A stretch of 64,000 bases of DNA from Triatoma infestans (lineage: Eukaryota; Arthropoda; Insecta; Hemiptera; Reduviidae), in NCBI GenBank assembly GCA_011037195.1, contig JAAEAF010014400.1, positions 1 to 64,000 on the forward strand. Direction: 5' to 3'. Each line of letters starts with the position of its first letter. Positions within the stretch are counted from its first letter, which is position 1. Shown in pieces: positions 35,117 through 47,000 of the stretch. A program made the translations under genes and the position numbers. The notes under the pieces are model-generated. The model searched no databases. It had not been told where the DNA came from and saw only the letters and a list, made by a program, of their open reading frames with translations.

Positions 35117-35186
35117 ATCAGAGACATTTTCCGTGGTAGCCTGCTTCATACCACGGAAGCAGGCTACCACGGAAAATGTCTCTGAT
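35117..35186. repeat. Perfect 31-bp hairpin from two inverted element ends
   Basis: Left arm 35117-35147 starts ATCAGAGACATTTTCCGTGG; right arm 35156-35186 is its exact reverse complement; the loop is 8 nt (ATACCACG). These are the outer ends of ribozyme family 1 joined nose to nose, without the ribozyme. The right arm continues into GCTTTCCAGCTCTGCGGAAC and CAACCACC, the family's outermost sequence. Confidence 0.8.
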
Positions 35187-35244
35187 GCTTTCCAGCTCTG
35201 CGGAACCAACCACCTCAACAAATGCTGGTAGGAACTTTGGCTGA

Positions 35245-35300
35245 GGTGGTTGTTGAAAAACACTTGAGTTTCCGGGTTGAGACCGCGTCAGAGGTTTATT
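35245..35300 (+). mobile_element. Fragment of ribozyme family 2 end
   Basis: GAAAAACACTTGAGTTTCCG followed by a GGTTGAGACCGCGTCAGAGG block matches both ends of the element at 56460-56660. A LINE relic follows directly. Confidence 0.55.
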
Positions 35301-35329
35301 ATTATTAGATCGGGTGCCTGGCAGCATGG

Positions 35330-37330
35330 GACCTAAGCCTATGTGGCTTTTATCCCCCCGATGCTCCCCATTTCGTCCCCTTAAATAGTCTCCCCCAGTA
35401 ACCTACTGGTCAGTCTACAATATCCTAGGATTCCTTTAACTCCAACTTGCCCAAGCAATCCTGCGAGACTGGTGCCCTCCCAAATTCGCTAAACCTAGTA
35501 CCAGCGAAACGGGGGGCACTAACATAGTTATACACTGTTTCCCTGACTCCGTCATCGCAATTCTGACAAGTGGGACTAGACGTCCTCCCTACGTTAAACA
35601 AGTGACTAGACACCCAGGTGTGTCCAGTCACTACCCCCACCTAGGTCCTCAGACCTGTCCTGCTGAGGGACAGGGGGTAAGCCGAAACACTCTGCCTAAT
35701 TCCATTTGAACATACCGATATAAATCTTTTAGATTGGAGGCACCCCTGCGTGTCCCACCAGCATTTCTCCAAGACTCTCGTCTCCCAAAGTCTAATCTGT
35801 TTATCGCGAAACCTCTTAGTGACGGCAAGGGCTGGTTCAGGACCACAAAATGGTAATGATGATCCCTCCCTAGCCAACTGATCCGCCCTCTCATTGCCTT
35901 CTATTCCCGCATGTCTGGGTATCCAATAGAGACGCACCTTACCCCTCCGAGCCAAAGCATTAAGCCTTCTCCTACATTCTCCCACTAGTTTCAAACTCCA
36001 CCATGGCTTACTCAAAGCCATCAGTGCGGCCTGACTATCAGAGAAAACCCGCACCTCTTTGATCTCTCCCTGCCACTCCCCCACAAGGCGGCAGCATTCA
36101 ATAATGCCCACCACCACGAACTGGAAGACAGGTCACCACGCAAGGTCACCGAACTCCCTCTATCCAACTCCTGCAACCATGCTCTCGCTCCTGACAGGCC
36201 AGTCCCCTCCTGCCTAGAGCCATCTGAATAAAGCGAATAATGCCGTTACCCGCCTCCGTTAGCCTCGTAAGGTTATTATCCCCTATACTGCCAATACTAA
36301 TCTCGTAATCCCTCTCAAATCCCCATTTCTTGCTCGTCTGATCAAGTTTAGATAGCAGAAATCGGTTTACTCGCCAAATCTCATCCTCAATCCTAGTGTG
36401 ATCCCCCTGAAAGGTTCTCACCCATTCTCCCTTACATCTCATTCTGAGGTACTCCTTCATCGCTTCAACCATAACCACATACTGAAGAGGGGTTAGCCCC
36501 AGCAACATCTCCAGTGCCACCATTGGTGTCGTTCTCATCGCGCCAGTAATAGCCAAACAGGCTATGCGCTGCACTCCTTGCAGCTTCTTGCTATTCCTCC
36601 CCACCAAAGAACCAGTCCACCATGCCACTGCGGCATAGAGTATCCCTTGGCTTCACCAACTTCTCGTAGATCCAGTAGATGCCTCGAGGATTAACTCCCC
36701 AGGTCTTACCCGCTAGTCTCCTACACTGCCAGAAAACTTTCTGCCCCTTCTCACAAACATGCTCAATGTGAGCCCGCCAATTCAACTTATTGTTGATGAG
36801 GACCCCTAGTATTTAACCTCACTGCAAATTTGCAGTTCCTTACCGAAGAGCCTAGTCTCCTAAGCCCTTCCAGTTTCCTCTTCCTAGCGAATAGAACTAA
36901 AGAGCTTTTGTCTGGGTTGACGGACAAGCCATAGCTCCTGCACCACTGCTCCACGTAAGACAACGCCGACTACATCAAGTCACACACCACACTCAGATGC
37001 CTCCCTGTGATTAAGATTACCCCTCATCAGAGTGCATCTGCAGGAAAAATCTCCTACGGTTCATCTCCCAAAGTAGCTCATCGACGATGAGACACCATAG
37101 GTGTGGAGACAAACTCCCTCCTTGGGGAAAGCCCCTACTAGCTTTCACTTTTCTCTCCGCAGCTCCCAAACGAGAATAAACAATCCTCGAAGTCAGGAGG
37201 TTAACTATCCATCTAACCAGGGTCAGAGGTTTGCTAGAACCGCTGTTTTCGTCCATATGCAATGAGCTTTTTTCAGGGTAGGTACTCTTAGCAAGTTTTT
37301 TGAATGCTAATGCCCATATGTTTTTCATGT
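35330..37330 (-). pseudogene. Non-LTR retrotransposon, RT 3' half plus RNase H
   Basis: This is the best-kept LINE in the window. From high to low coordinate on the minus strand: SRGFPQGGSLSPHLWCLIVD (RT box, about 37100-37160); the damaged YADD box (MHSDEG, about 37020-37035); a NWRAHIEHVCEKGQ block (about 36735-36785); IACLAITGAMRTTPMVALEM (about 36500-36560); RNase H with VFSDSQAALMAL and WIPRHAGIEGNERADQLARE (35860-36050); and a C-terminal region with CQNCDDGV (35540-35565). Long frames survive (35641-36117, 36146-36628, 37017-37328) but are out of frame with each other. An RNase H after RT suggests the I/R1/LOA group. Catalytic RT residues are lost. Confidence 0.85.
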
Positions 37331-37504
37331 AAGTGGCTGGGCAAATCTAAAGATCAAGTAGTCAATTAAATATAGTTACAGTGAAGTCCAGATTGCAGCG
37401 CCAATAACAATGCAGGAACCCAATTAAAATTAACGCCACAAATTCCACAAATACCGTAAAATAACTTTTTAAAAACATTTTTCATTAAAAGTGATACTTT
37501 TATA

Positions 37505-39582
37505 TAGGGTGACCAGAGTTATTGCTCCACCCACTTTTTTTTTAACGGCGGGACATTTCGAAAAATAGAAAACACGTATTTATGCATTTTTTAGTCTAGT
37601 TTAATTTTCAGTGATTGATCCATTTTTTTAAACCCATATCCTGAGATACAGCATCAAAATTTTTTTTTTCAAATGGAACATTATATTTTTGTTTTCCATA
37701 TTTTATAGTACTTGTGCGCCTAAAAACAAAACAAAAAATTTTTTAAATCAGTTAGGTTTTTTCAAAGTTATGGCAAAAATCTTACAAACATTATTTTTTG
37801 TTAAATAACTTATAAATTATTGTAATATTAATAATAATACATACATAATGGCACGCGACTTAAGTAATCGAAATTGTTACCTACTAAAATTTAAGCGCAT
37901 GTCTTTTTAGGACTTAATTTTGATCAATCTTACGGAAACAACAATAAATACGTACTTATTCAAATTTGCAAACATAATACATGTTATTTTTTGTCTAATA
38001 CCTAGACATAGAGAATAAACATGGTTTGTACTTTTTACTGATAATTGAATTTATTTAACTTAATAAATTGAATCATTTTTAATGCTAACTGTGCCCTTAA
38101 ATGTTCTAGTTGTTGCGAGGTTCTAGTGTTTTTTTAAAGTTTTGTCGGCTCCTTTTCTTAATTTTTCCGTTTTTGTTTTGATTTTTGTATTTTATTACAA
38201 AAAGCCCAGAACTGTTTTTTTTTCTATGGTAGAAAGTGAATATTTTTTTTTTAACACTTTCAATCATGTGGCAGAAAGCCGTGAAGCAGACCGTCAGTAT
38301 GCTGACAATATCCGCATGCGCAGCATCCGAGTCGATTTACAATTGTGCGAATTGCTAGACAATTTCAACATACTGGTTCTGTACAATGTAGCCGTGGAAC
38401 GAGCGACGAGGAGAGGTCTAAGGACTTATGATCTGGAATTGGATATTTTACTTCATGTTCGGGAGCATCCACAATCATCCATCCGTCAGATCAGCAGAGT
38501 GCTTAATGTAGCTCGAGAACCGTAAGGTTAATTTTAAAAACATACGGGATCCGAAATTTAGAGCGACCTTGTCAAGGATTGCGTGCTGTAATCTGGAGCG
38601 TAGAGTTAAATTTTCTGGCAATCATATCTCTTTTACTCGATGATCAACCAGATCTGTTGAACATATTTTATGGACTGATGAATCAAAGTTATCAACAATG
38701 GCCTTCCTAATCGTTGGAACTTTAGAATATGGGCAGAAGAAAATCCACAAGTTACCTTCGCCACACGCCATCAGGTTGTTTTTTCTACAAACGTTTGGTG
38801 TGGAGTTTTAGGAAACCACTAATCGCCCATACTTCTACAGAGAGAAGGTATCTAACTTTTTAAGAGACATTTTTGCCAGTTCTGCTTGAAGATGTTTCCT
38901 CTAAAACGTCGGCTAGATAGGTATTTTCAACAAGATGGTTGCCCGGCACATATGCGAGAGTTGTTCGACGTTACCTGACAGAAATTTCCACGAAAAGTGG
39001 TTAGGAACTCATGGTCCGATCCAATGGCCACCTCGATCTCCGGACTTAACCCCAATGGACTATTTTTTTGTGGGGATATCTAAAAAATAAAGTGTACAGT
39101 AACCTTATCCCGTGGCTTCAGTCAAAGATATGGAAGGTCAAATAACTCTAGCCTGCTAGATCTTGACTTCGCCACCTAAGTGCTGCTACAAACAGCGTGG
39201 GAGTCCAGAGCTTTGGCTGCTATCCGTTGATGGTGCCTAGTTTGAAGAGCTTCTTAAAGAAAAATAAGGTCATTTTGACATTAACTGAAATTTGTTTTTC
39301 ATATTTTAAATTACCATAACTTTTGAAAAACCTTACCGATTTAAAATTTTTTTTTTTTTTTTTAGAGGCTCAAGTACTATAAAAATATGCAAAAAAAAAA
39401 TATAATGTTCCATTTGAAAAAAAAAAGTTGATGCTGTATCTCGGAATATTGGGGTTTAAAAAATGGATCAATCACTGAAAATAAACTAGACTAAAAATGA
39501 TTAAATACGTGTTTTCTATTTTTTCGAAATTTCCTACCGTTTAAAAAAAAAGTGGGTGGAACATATAACTCTGGTCACCCTG
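37505..39582. mobile_element. DNA transposon with ~280-bp inverted repeats
   Basis: Left arm 37505-37785 and right arm about 39310-39582 match closely throughout, starting GGGTGACCAGAGTTAT and including blocks such as GAAAACACGTATTTA. The element is flanked by TA repeats on both sides. It is about 2.08 kb. It carries a plus-strand transposase relic. Together with TA flanks and CAGGGTG-type ends this fits the Tc1/mariner superfamily with unusually long TIRs. Confidence 0.85.
38278..39220 (+). pseudogene. DDE transposase relic inside the long-TIR element
   Basis: N-terminal part READRQYADNIRM and LDILLHVREHPQSSIRQISR (a helix-turn-helix DNA-binding segment) is followed by frameshifted pieces: NVWCGVLGNHLI-like at about 38795, FQQDGCPAHMRE-like (38925-38965), and IQWPPRSPDLTPMDYFF at about 39015-39070. 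The order and the SPDLTPMD box match Tc1/mariner-related insect transposases. Stops and frameshifts make it inactive, although the TIRs remain well matched. Confidence 0.75.
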
Positions 39583-39589
39583 TATATGT

Positions 39590-41360
39590 TGAGTTAGCAT
39601 TCCAAGTTTAAAGAAAAACTTCGTAGTGGTTTCGAGAAAATTCCAAAAAACAAACTTATTCAGTATAGTCATAATTCTGGTTAATGAATTTTCTTTAAAT
39701 TTGGAATTCTGTCAATAGTTCTAATGTATATTAGTGTTATGAAAGAAGGTAGAACAAAATCCTGAACTGATGGTTACACAAAGCTTAGGCAAAGATCACT
39801 GCTTTAGATATAATAAGATCAGAGCTCTGTCCCCCCCCCAAAAATTCAATTTTTTCAAATTTTATTTTCGATACGAATCGAATGTTTTTGGAAGGGCGTA
39901 TGTCATACAGAGTAGATTTTTGGAAAAACACAAAAACTATTTGGAAAACAAACTACTAAAAACAAATCTCAGTGTTTGACATACAATATTCACTGCACCT
40001 GAGACCTGACAAACGCCCAGTTAAAACCATTCCATTGGCCTAAGTACACATTTGTGAAAATGTAAAAAAAAAGAAGAAGAAATTGATAAAATTTTTAGTT
40101 ACGCCCGTTTAAAAAAATTCGATTCATACTATTGTTTTAAGGAAATCACGAAAAACATTTCGATTGATGGATTTTGACCGAACCCTTCGTGTCAGATGCG
40201 ATGGTAAAACCAGAAGTGAATTCCAAATTTGAGTTACCTATCTGTGATTTTTCGTTTTTGAGATGTTTGTTTCAAACACACATTCTATGAACCAATTTTT
40301 TGGCCTGTGGGGTAATCAAGACGACTAAATCCAGTAAAAACTCTATATCGAAAAATGTAACACGTCGCACTACTTCCTCATACAGCAGTAAGGTGAAGTA
40401 AAAATTAAATGCTCCACATTTCTCTGTGAAAAGCTCTGAAAACTTTCTCTTACTGCAGTGTGACCGATTTCAGATTTTTATCGAGAATGCGAAATAAAAT
40501 AAGCATGCTATGATGGATAAAATCAATAGATGGTATACAGCATCGCAGTTCCAACTACATATCCACCTTACATTATACTGGATTGGCATTTTTTTAAAAG
40601 AAGCCTACGATGCAACTTCCCTAGAATCCTCTAGTAAGCTTAAAGAAAATCATTGCGGTTGTATTAGAGAACATCGTGAAAAACTGACTAGAATCAGTAA
40701 ACCTGTAGATATATATATTTTTTATTTTTATTTTATTTTTTCTATAATATACAGACTGTCCTAGAAACCATTATGTATATCAACATTTTTCAAAGGACCA
40801 AAGTTGTAGATCTCTTCGAGAGCTTTCTAACACCGTTCTCAGAAAGGGTCTTAAGTGGTCAATTGAATTGGTGTGCATTCCTTTTTAATACTAAATTTTT
40901 ATTGCTTTTTCTAAAGTGCGTGAAAATTACTTAATGAATCGCGTAAACCCTCTCTTCGATATGACCAAAATCACTAGAGGATATCCGAAATCTATACTTC
41001 AAACTGTGTATGGTGTGGGGTATAGCTTTTTAATCTTATAGAAATCTGGTATGATGCACTCATACGCATTCTCATACTGCAGTTTATACAGATTTAGGTG
41101 ACAAATTTTTTTTCAAACTTATAATTATTACCTAATATTTGCTATTATCTTCTATTTCATATCAGTTGGACAATCTAAACTTAATAAAATGTTGTTTTTA
41201 TTCTGAGGAAACCATGTAATCCCTCTCCCCGTAATAAATTTAATGAAATCCGTCGGTGTGCTCAATGGATCATAGTAAACTGAAATAACTTCACTAAAAA
41301 CTTCACGATTTTTCTTCGCTCTCAGAATTTTGACAATATATTTCATTCTAATTAATGTTA
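39590..41360 (+). repeat. Diverged dispersed-repeat copies
   Basis: Blocks include CTTCGTAGTGGTTTCGAG (compare AATCGTCGGAGCC with ATTTTTGAG), a TTTTCGTTTTTGAGATG block, TCTATATCGAAAAATGTAAC and ACTTCCTCATACAGCAGTAA near 40370-40395. A second decayed unit runs to about 41360. It is the same family as the window start. Confidence 0.5.
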
Positions 41361-41368
41361 TTTAATCG

Positions 41369-41638
41369 TTGTCAGGCCAGAAATGGATTATTAGAATTAG
41401 AGCTGAGGTGTCACCTCTAAGTTTCAATCCTTCCTATCATAATCAGAAAGGTAATTTCTCATATCCACTCAGTAATTTGCCAGAGAAAGATTTATACCAT
41501 TTTGTAACTATATGCCTAAAAATGATTAAAATTAGACATAATATATTTAAAATGCAATATTTAAATATAGATTATATGTTGGAATTATTCAATGGAAGAA
41601 ACTGGGAAGTAATGGTAAAATATTGTAAAGAAGCTTAA
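41369..41638 (+). other. Unassigned 89-codon reading frame
   Basis: The frame starts MSGQKWIIRIRAEV and ends GRNWEVMVKYCKEA. It is preceded by a T-rich tract and CAG at about 41367-41376, so it could be a terminal exon. A GTAATTTC donor-like site lies inside (about 41451). No family was recognised, and the flanking sequence is repeat-derived, so it may be chance. Confidence 0.2.
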
Positions 41639-41639
41639 G

Positions 41640-42715
41640 AGTACAGACGACAGTTACTGAATAATTCAACAATTTAATTAATTTTGGCTATTTTAAAATT
41701 ATAATTATATATTCATAAATTTATATTACAAATCAATATTTATTTTATAATAATTACAGCGTGTTTATAAGGTGTACTTTTATTAATTATACAGAATTAA
41801 GGTTAAATCTTTATTTTTATATTTATGGTTTATTACTTTTACTTTTCTTTTACGTCATTTTATATGAAGAAATGATATTATGTAATGCTTGTATTGAAAA
41901 GAAGAATTAGGTAATTTTATTTTTATTTATAGTGTTGTTTCAAAATTGTCAGTCAACACTCCCTCAGAACCTTCGGTCACTGAGACTTCTTTAGTATGAT
42001 ATTTAAGGTTTATATAATTATTATGTATATTTTAATCATAAATAAAGACTTATCATCATCGATCATATAGCAATCACCCCCTCCCACCCCCCTTCTAAAA
42101 GCTCCCTTTAATGAATGAATTTTATCAAGAAATTATGGGAAAATTTAGTTAAAATGTAAAATATGATTTACTTTATAAAAAAAATCAAGCTCAATTTCCA
42201 TTTATATATTTTGTTTAAGTTTCAATATTTTTTCTTTTATGTTTTAAAAGATTAGTTTAACTTATTTTAGTTTTTGTTCTTTAAAAAATTTTTTTTTAGT
42301 TTTTTATTTTATTTTATTACTTAAATGCAGAATTGAAGACTTAAGATGTAAATTATAAAGTTTCCTGACAGACCGCTCTTAGCATACTTTTATTGTGTGT
42401 ACTTCTTAAATAAAGCTACTTTTCTATCTATCTCATAGATCTTCTTTTTTTTTAATGTAGAACTGTATATCATAATAAACCATAAGGTAGTCGTTGACTT
42501 GGCCGATAAAATGACGACCAAACGACGCTATAATTAGGTAAACTGTTCCCAATTTTTCTGACACAATTTGTCGTTTATTTAATCCATCGCAAATATAGGC
42601 GAAAATTCTTACTTGAACTTATTTGTTGGAGGCTACGATCTTGACTCCGGTTATTATCCGAGGTGTCTTAGCTTGCTTCTTTTTGTTGGTTTTGACCGGT
42701 TTGGTAGAGTATTCC
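41640..42715. other. AT-rich stretch with no recognised feature
   Basis: No gene was seen. A run of C at about 42077-42091 recalls the AACCCCACCCCT block of the dispersed repeat. Confidence 0.45.
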
Positions 42716-42719
42716 ATAA

Positions 42720-43478
42720 AGTAGTGCTCCGCAAACGGTGTGCACACCAGCGTGCCATGTGCCAATGCTAAGTGTGCCGCCAAGCCCAATGGCATAATAA
42801 TACTAGGTATAACCAGCCACGCGCCGCATGTGGCCCGTCGTGTATAATAAATAAATAATACCAAAACTGGTGAAATTTGAGCACTATTTTTATTCAATTA
42901 ATATATGGAACTATAGGATTGGATTCGAAATCCTTTTGCGACCAATACTATAAATTCTGCAGATGCACTTTCTCTGCAAATTCAAAGGGAATTTATTGAA
43001 TTCAGTAACGAAGGGACGCCAAAAGTTAACTCTGCCGAAGTTCCAGTAGGATGCTTTCTGGATTTCGGTTAGGAAAGAACATCCTCGAATTTCAGAACAC
43101 GCTATTTCAATTCTACTCCCATTTTCAACGACATATTTATGTGAACAAAGTTTTTTAACTGTAGTGTTAATTTAAAAGGATAAGAGGTCATGCTCAAAAA
43201 GTCTTGTTTAAGAACTTCGGGTTACACTTTCAAATATCGAACCGAATATAAAGCATTTGTGTTCATTGAAACAAACTCAGGTATCACATTAATTACCTTT
43301 TTTACATTATGTTATATAAGTATAGTTCTTAAGTTATGTGTGTAACAAATAAATAAAAAATATGTAATATCTATGCATTGTATTTTGTATATATACATAC
43401 TTACTTTTGGTGTACCGCGAAATTTAGGGAATAACTTTGTTGTGCCGTGGGAAAGAAAAGGTTGCGGAGCACTGCTAT
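42720..43478. mobile_element. Possible hAT-like non-autonomous element
   Basis: The left end reads TAGTGCTCCGCAAACGG and the right end, on the complement, CAGTGCTCCGCAACCTTTTC. Both are followed by sequence like the GGCACACCAG / CGCGGTACACC blocks seen in many hAT-type elements (CAGTG ends). No 8-bp target duplication could be matched and no transposase was seen. Confidence 0.45.
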
Positions 43479-44017
43479 ATATTGACTTCAACTTTCTGTC
43501 ACACATCATATTGATCTATATAAGCGGATCTAACCAAACACATATTCAATAATTTAGTATCTTTTAAAATACAAATATGCGTCTTTTTTCATATAAGGCA
43601 ATATTTTCATATAAAGCATATGGTTCATTAAAACCTTCAAAAACCAAATTTAATTGCTTATGAATTCAAAAAATTACGAGTACTATATATATTATTACAT
43701 ATTACACTAATTAGTACTCAGTATTATTGTGTAATTCTATAGTATTCCAGTTTCCTAGAGTTAAACTTGTATTTAAGGTGACTTGGGAACAGTGAAACTT
43801 GGTTTGTACAATGTACCTTGTTTTAGAAAAGAATGTAATAGATTTCTAAAGAATGGGAAATTAAAAATATAATAATAAATTATCATTTATTTAAGTTAAT
43901 TCCATTAACTTAAAAACTAAGTGGATAAAAAACATTGTTAAAAAAATATTTAGTGTTGGCAGGTTAAAACAAAACTACATCCTCAAGTTTCTTACAACAT
44001 AAAATATCCAGCACCTA
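43479..44017. other. AT-rich P5CR 3' flank
   Basis: No gene or repeat was recognised before the P5CR poly-A signal. Confidence 0.4.
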
Positions 44018-44023
44018 TTTATT
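44018..44023 (-). promoter_or_regulatory. Poly-A signal for P5CR
   Basis: AATAAA on the minus strand, 31 bp beyond the stop codon (44054-44056). Confidence 0.6.
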
Positions 44024-44053
44024 TGTAAATTTGAGTATTAAAATTAATCTCTT

Positions 44054-47000
44054 TCATTTCTTTGGATGAGCTTGTGACAACTCAATGCTTCTGTTCGTGG
44101 CTGCTACTATGGCATTCATAAAAGCACCCCTGCAGGATAGAAAATATGCCATATAAGAAACTAAATTTATGTGCAGGTCCAACGATATTAATATTAAATA
44201 TAATTTTTACCTAATTCCACTTTTTTCAAGTTCATGTACCGCTGTAATAGTTGTTCCAGCTGGGGAACACACTTCATCTTTCAACTGCCCCGGGTGTTTA
44301 CCTGTTTCCAACACCATTTTACCAGCACCAACTATTGTTTGAGAAGCTAATTTCAATGCTAGGTTCCTCGGTACGCCGCAACGAACTGCACCATCAGCCA
44401 GAGATTCTATCACCATATATACCTAGAAAAATCTTAGTAGTAATTATCAATGGTTTTTCACAGTTGAATGTAGTCATCGGGACAAAAGGTGCAATACAGG
44501 GTAATCTGATGGAAAAAACTCACTGTGAAAGCGATAAGCGATTTTTTAAATGGTCATCATTTATTAGGTCACTACATAATAATACTGGTTTGATATAATG
44601 AAAAGTACTGTTAAATTGAAAGTGAAAGTAATACTAGTAATTTAATTTCTTTTTCTTTGGTACTTTTATTTAAATACAATGTCTATTGATTATAGTTATT
44701 TATTATATTAAAGAAAGTTAATATTTGGAATTTAAGAAAATAATGCAGGATTGCTAAACGATGGAATTGAGTGCAAATCTATAGGCGACTTAGAAACTTC
44801 AAGACCAAAGAAGACAAAAACAAACCAAATAAATCATAGCTTTATAATAGTTGAACATTTATAAAAATATCGAGAATTTTGTGCGCAATTTTTATCTAAT
44901 TTTTCCATTTGGACCATATTCTCGGTACCTAATTTCAATGTAAATACTGTCAAGTCATAAGCGTTTTAAATACTTCGAAAAAACTACATCAAAATCATTT
45001 CGTATGTTTGGAATCATTTGAAAGATGAATAATAAAAACTGAAATTTTATCGAACTTATAGTCTCTCTTTGTTTCGAAAATGCGAGGCGAACCTATTAAA
45101 AAAAAAAAAAAAAATAGGCGATATATAGAGCAAGATTGTCGTAAAATAATGCGTACGCCAGAAATGAATGAAAATTTTATCATGGCGTAGCTTGCCTAAA
45201 TCGGTAGCCTGAGACGGACAGCAAGAGATGAAGTTATTAATCAATTCCAACGAAAAGGGAGATATCAATTTCCTCATACTGTGTAAACTATCTGCATTTC
45301 GTGGCTAAGTGAGCCGATTTAACTATTAAGTCTACTGCAAATGAGTGGTATAATGAGACTAATGGGATCGTCTTCTAAAAAGTGCAAAAATCTTGAAGAG
45401 TTATGCTGAAATGGTGTGTTACTACTTCTAAAACGTTCTTCACTCGACATATTCAAGCTATCAATTTGGAAGAATTTGAAGATATTGGAATTCTAAGAAT
45501 GTTCAATTCAGATTTATAGAAGGATCTAGAATTGATAAACTGCAGAAGTGTCGTGTTCCATTACGAAATTCTAGACCGCATACATTTCTGCAGATGCGGT
45601 GAAAAATAGGCCAGGAATGTTTGAAAGTAGGACAGGAATGTTTTACCACATCGAAATCAAAGAATGAATAGGGCTTCTACAATAAAGAAGCTGCCAAACG
45701 TCACTAGGAGTTTTTATTGCAGTAAAGAAGGTTTTTGGTTGAAAGGTGATAAAACGTGTTGCCTGAAAGATGGTAAAAACAGCTAATATACATATATTAC
45801 TAAATATTTTTTTTAAATTGCCTATTGAGCAAACTAATACTATGCAATGATTAATAAATAAATTTATCCTGACGAGATTACATATTATATAACAATCGGT
45901 CCTTATGTAATAGAATTTTCAATAAAATTCAAGGGTAGAAACTGACCACCTGGCTGAGACCAGGCTAAACTCGCGATCAGATTAAATTTAAAGAACGAAT
46001 AGACCTAGAAAATAAAGTTACGCATCTAATACTAATCCAATTTTCTTGGTCGCACACTTTCCTATCGATGTGAACTTCCAGGAAAATAACACTTTATAAT
46101 TAATATAACTTAATCTTTTTATCACAAATTTTGGATCAACAATACACAAATTAATAAAACAAAAAATAGAAATTTAATAATTCTAAATTACTCCAATTCA
46201 TATTCCCTAAAAAAAAGTTGTTCGCACTTTACTATATCTGTCTAAATGTATAAACTTTACAATATGTGCAAAAACGATAAAATAAAACAGAATACGAAAT
46301 TAATTGGGGCAAAATTGTTAATGAAATATAATCCAATATCCTCAGAATATTTAACCGTTGTGCAATTATCATTTTTTCAAGCCAATACTTTGCCCTTACT
46401 TTTTTTAAGCAGAAACTGAACTTATCACTCAAAAAAAGATTTTTTCTACGTTTATTGTAGAAACAGATAATAAAATACTACTATCCAACCTTAAAATAAA
46501 AGTATGACCATTATAAAGTAGTTGCTAAAGTAAAATATCGTAGCTACAACGGTCATTTGAAGTATCAAAAGTACTAACTCAGCTTTTACAGCTAGTACAA
46601 GTAAGGAACGTTATAAAATATATTAGGATTTATCCCATGTATTGGACCTAAATGCTGAATAACTCAATCAAAATAGATACACAAATCAATACTACTTAGT
46701 TTAAAATGCCACTTACATAAGCGGGACCACCACCACATAAGGCTGCGACTGAATCAAACATATGTTCTGGTATATCATCACAAGTTCCCGTATGAGTCAT
46801 CATTGTTTTCACTTGATCCAAATACACCTCGGATATATCCGAATCGTAGCAAATAACTAAAAAATGTCTACGTTTACTTCAGAATATGAAAAACCTGAAC
46901 AAAGCAAAATTTAAATGATCCAAATATATAAAAATAAATACATTAGGGTAAAATGGGTAATAAATTACACTTTAACAACTTTGTAAATAAAAAAAATAAA

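Noticed and set aside
42685..42705. Sequence GACCGGTTTGG as another ribozyme copy
   Set aside because: No stem II or CUGANGA core on either strand.
42619..42897. 92-codon antisense frame
   Set aside because: It overlaps the possible hAT-like terminal repeat; composition and context do not suggest a gene.
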